A DNA stretch of 64,000 bases from assembly GCF_905475465.1 (NCBI RefSeq), contig NC_062257.1:2604001-2668000 (forward strand). The letters run 5' to 3'. The notes beneath the pieces were generated by a model. The model made no database searches, had not been told where the DNA came from, and saw nothing but the letters and a program-made list of their open reading frames with translations. Within the stretch, counting starts at the first letter, position 1. Each line of letters starts with the position of its first letter. Below are positions 62,717 to 64,000 of the stretch, piece by piece. The position numbers were made by a program, and so were the translations under genes. This DNA is from Pieris napi (Eukaryota > Arthropoda > Insecta > Lepidoptera > Pieridae).

Positions 62717-63092
62717 TTGACGTGATAACGTCTTTAAAATCGTTTTAGTCGGGTGACATGTTCAGAAACTTGTGTCACACCAAAACCTCACGAGCGCGAT
62801 CGCAGGTATAACGAGAGAGAGACGGACCGATCTCCCGTCTCATCTCGAGCGCTGCCAGTCATTCCGTGAATGTATGAAGAAAAATGTATATCATAGTCGA
62901 ATAAGTAAACTTGTCATTTAACACCCGAAATTTATCATCAAAAGTGTGAATAAAACGATAGATGTAATTTAAAATTTGAAAAAATTGTTATCTTCATTAA
63001 TTCCTTACTTCCCAAAAACTTATATCACCAATAAGACGTTATCACGTAAACATCTCGATCGTAAACCTACTTTACAAACAACCAATATTTTT
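62717..63092. mobile_element. DNA element D1, copy 2
   Basis: Same ends and interior as 62012-62410 in direct orientation. The segment after CGTCTCATCTC (about 62846-62878) differs in sequence and is about 23 bp shorter. Confidence 0.75.
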
Positions 63093-63156
63093 TAGTATTT
63101 ATTGTTATTTAGTTCTTTAGAATTTATAGTAATATTACTTGTGATTTTTTTGACTC

Positions 63157-63592
63157 TTGCAAATACGAAGAGTGATTCGAATCGTCGACGACCAATCACT
63201 TTCCGAGCGGCTTGATGCCTTGGCGTTGCGTAGAGATCCCACTCTCTGCATCTTCTATCGCATTCACCATGGAGAGTGTTCAGAGGAGTTGTGCCGACTA
63301 ATACCTGCAGCTGAGTTTCATCATCGGACGAGGCAGAATACGAAATTCCACCATCACCGACGTCCGTTGTTCCACAACTGAGCGTTTCTTAAGGCAATTT
63401 CTGCCGCGCACCACCACTATGTGGAACCAGCTGCGGACTGAAGTATTTCCAAACCAATTTGACTTAGGGTTCAAGAAAAGAGCGTACCAATTCTTACAAG
63501 GCCGGAAGCGCTTGCGAGCCTTCTGGCGGGTGTCCATGGGCGGCGGTATCACTTAACATCCGATGAACCTCCTGATCAATTGCCTCCTGTAT
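63157..63592 (+). mobile_element. LINE ORF end plus 3' tail, family L1 (longest copy)
   Basis: Coding scraps in shifting frames: RRVIRIVDDQSLSERLDALA and LCIFYRIHHGECSEELCRL, later TTERFLRQFLPRTTTMWNQL and FKKRAYQFLQGRKR, then the tail TTCTGGCGGGTGTCCATGGG, CGGCGGTATCACTTAACATC. The '(F)LPRTxxxWNxLPxxVFPxxYDLxxFKKR' pattern is the end of CR1/Jockey-group ORF2. Several frame shifts make it dead. Confidence 0.7.
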
Positions 63593-63906
63593 CATAAAAA
63601 AGCGAGGGATCATGGGCCCTTACCCTTACTGTCTCCGTGGCCGAGTAAAACCATGGGGCACAATATACTACATTGGTTATATTGTGTTTTCTTCATTAAT
63701 CAGTGTTGAAGGCTGGCGTAAAACCAATTAGCAAGTAAATTTATAGACATACACACTTTCATTATAAGGCATATGTTACCCGTATCTAGGACAGGGCGAG
63801 CAAATAAATTCGCTTTTAAGACTCCATAATGTTTTACGCGGGTATAAAGTTGAACAGAATTAAAATGGTGAACACGCAACTGGTGTGTTTAGTTTTTTAT
63901 ATATAA
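63593..63906. other. Nothing recognised
   Basis: No feature supported. Confidence 0.25.
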
Positions 63907-64000
63907 CTAGTGGACCCGACAGACGTTGTCCTGCATGATATTTCAAGCAATTAGTAAAGCAAAGTATGAAAGTACCGACTGCAGCGCCATCTGGCGGGCT
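63907..64000 (-). mobile_element. Non-autonomous Helitron, family H2, 3' part (cut by window edge)
   Basis: CTAGTGGACCCGACAGACGT begins the reverse of the family that also ends at 145 on the plus strand; CAGCGCCATCTGGCGGGCT follows to the edge. Confidence 0.7.

Overview
The window is eukaryotic nuclear DNA, very probably from a moth or butterfly (Lepidoptera). It is AT-rich and has split genes with canonical GT-AG introns. It is dense in repeat types I associate with lepidopteran genomes: small Helitrons, tRNA-derived SINEs, LINE 3' tails, and foldback or TIR MITEs. The species cannot be fixed from the sequence alone.

Layout. (1) At the left edge, 172-359 on the minus strand is the first coding exon of an EFHC1-like ciliary gene. 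(2) After about 6.2 kb of repeats and transposon relics, a divergent plus-strand gene starts at 6547. Its six exons (6547-6753, 14458-14680, 24715-24848, 24989-25190, 26030-26161, 27016-27203) join in frame into 362 codons: a basic N-terminus, a complete pseudouridine-5'-phosphate glycosidase (PsuG) domain, and the first strand of a PfkB-type kinase. This is the known bifunctional pseudouridine-catabolism architecture. The rest of the kinase was not found in the window. Its introns hold a 210-bp higher-order minisatellite that ends against exon 2, and an almost intact antisense RTE-like retrotransposon with a 13-bp target duplication. (3) From 27 to 38 kb there are only repeats and unrecognised AT-rich DNA. 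(4) At 37986-39089 on the minus strand there is a GC-rich, apparently single-coding-exon tetraspanin with an unusual Ser/Thr/Pro insert and a long tail. (5) A possible terminal exon of another minus-strand gene lies at 45575-45629. (6) From 46 to 64 kb no host gene is recognised. The DNA is made of MITEs, SINEs, Helitrons and LINE relics, including two pogo/Tigger-like elements (one still carries the end of its transposase, one is nested in a Helitron), a SINE between two identical 74-bp direct repeats, and a pair of ~390-bp direct repeats.

The two window edges carry copies of the same small Helitron family in opposite orientation. The best candidates for new biology are the pseudouridine-degradation fusion gene and its huge introns, the palindrome-ended MITE superfamily (eight copies, one with a paralogous empty site), the 74-bp target duplication, and the minisatellite-derived splice acceptor.
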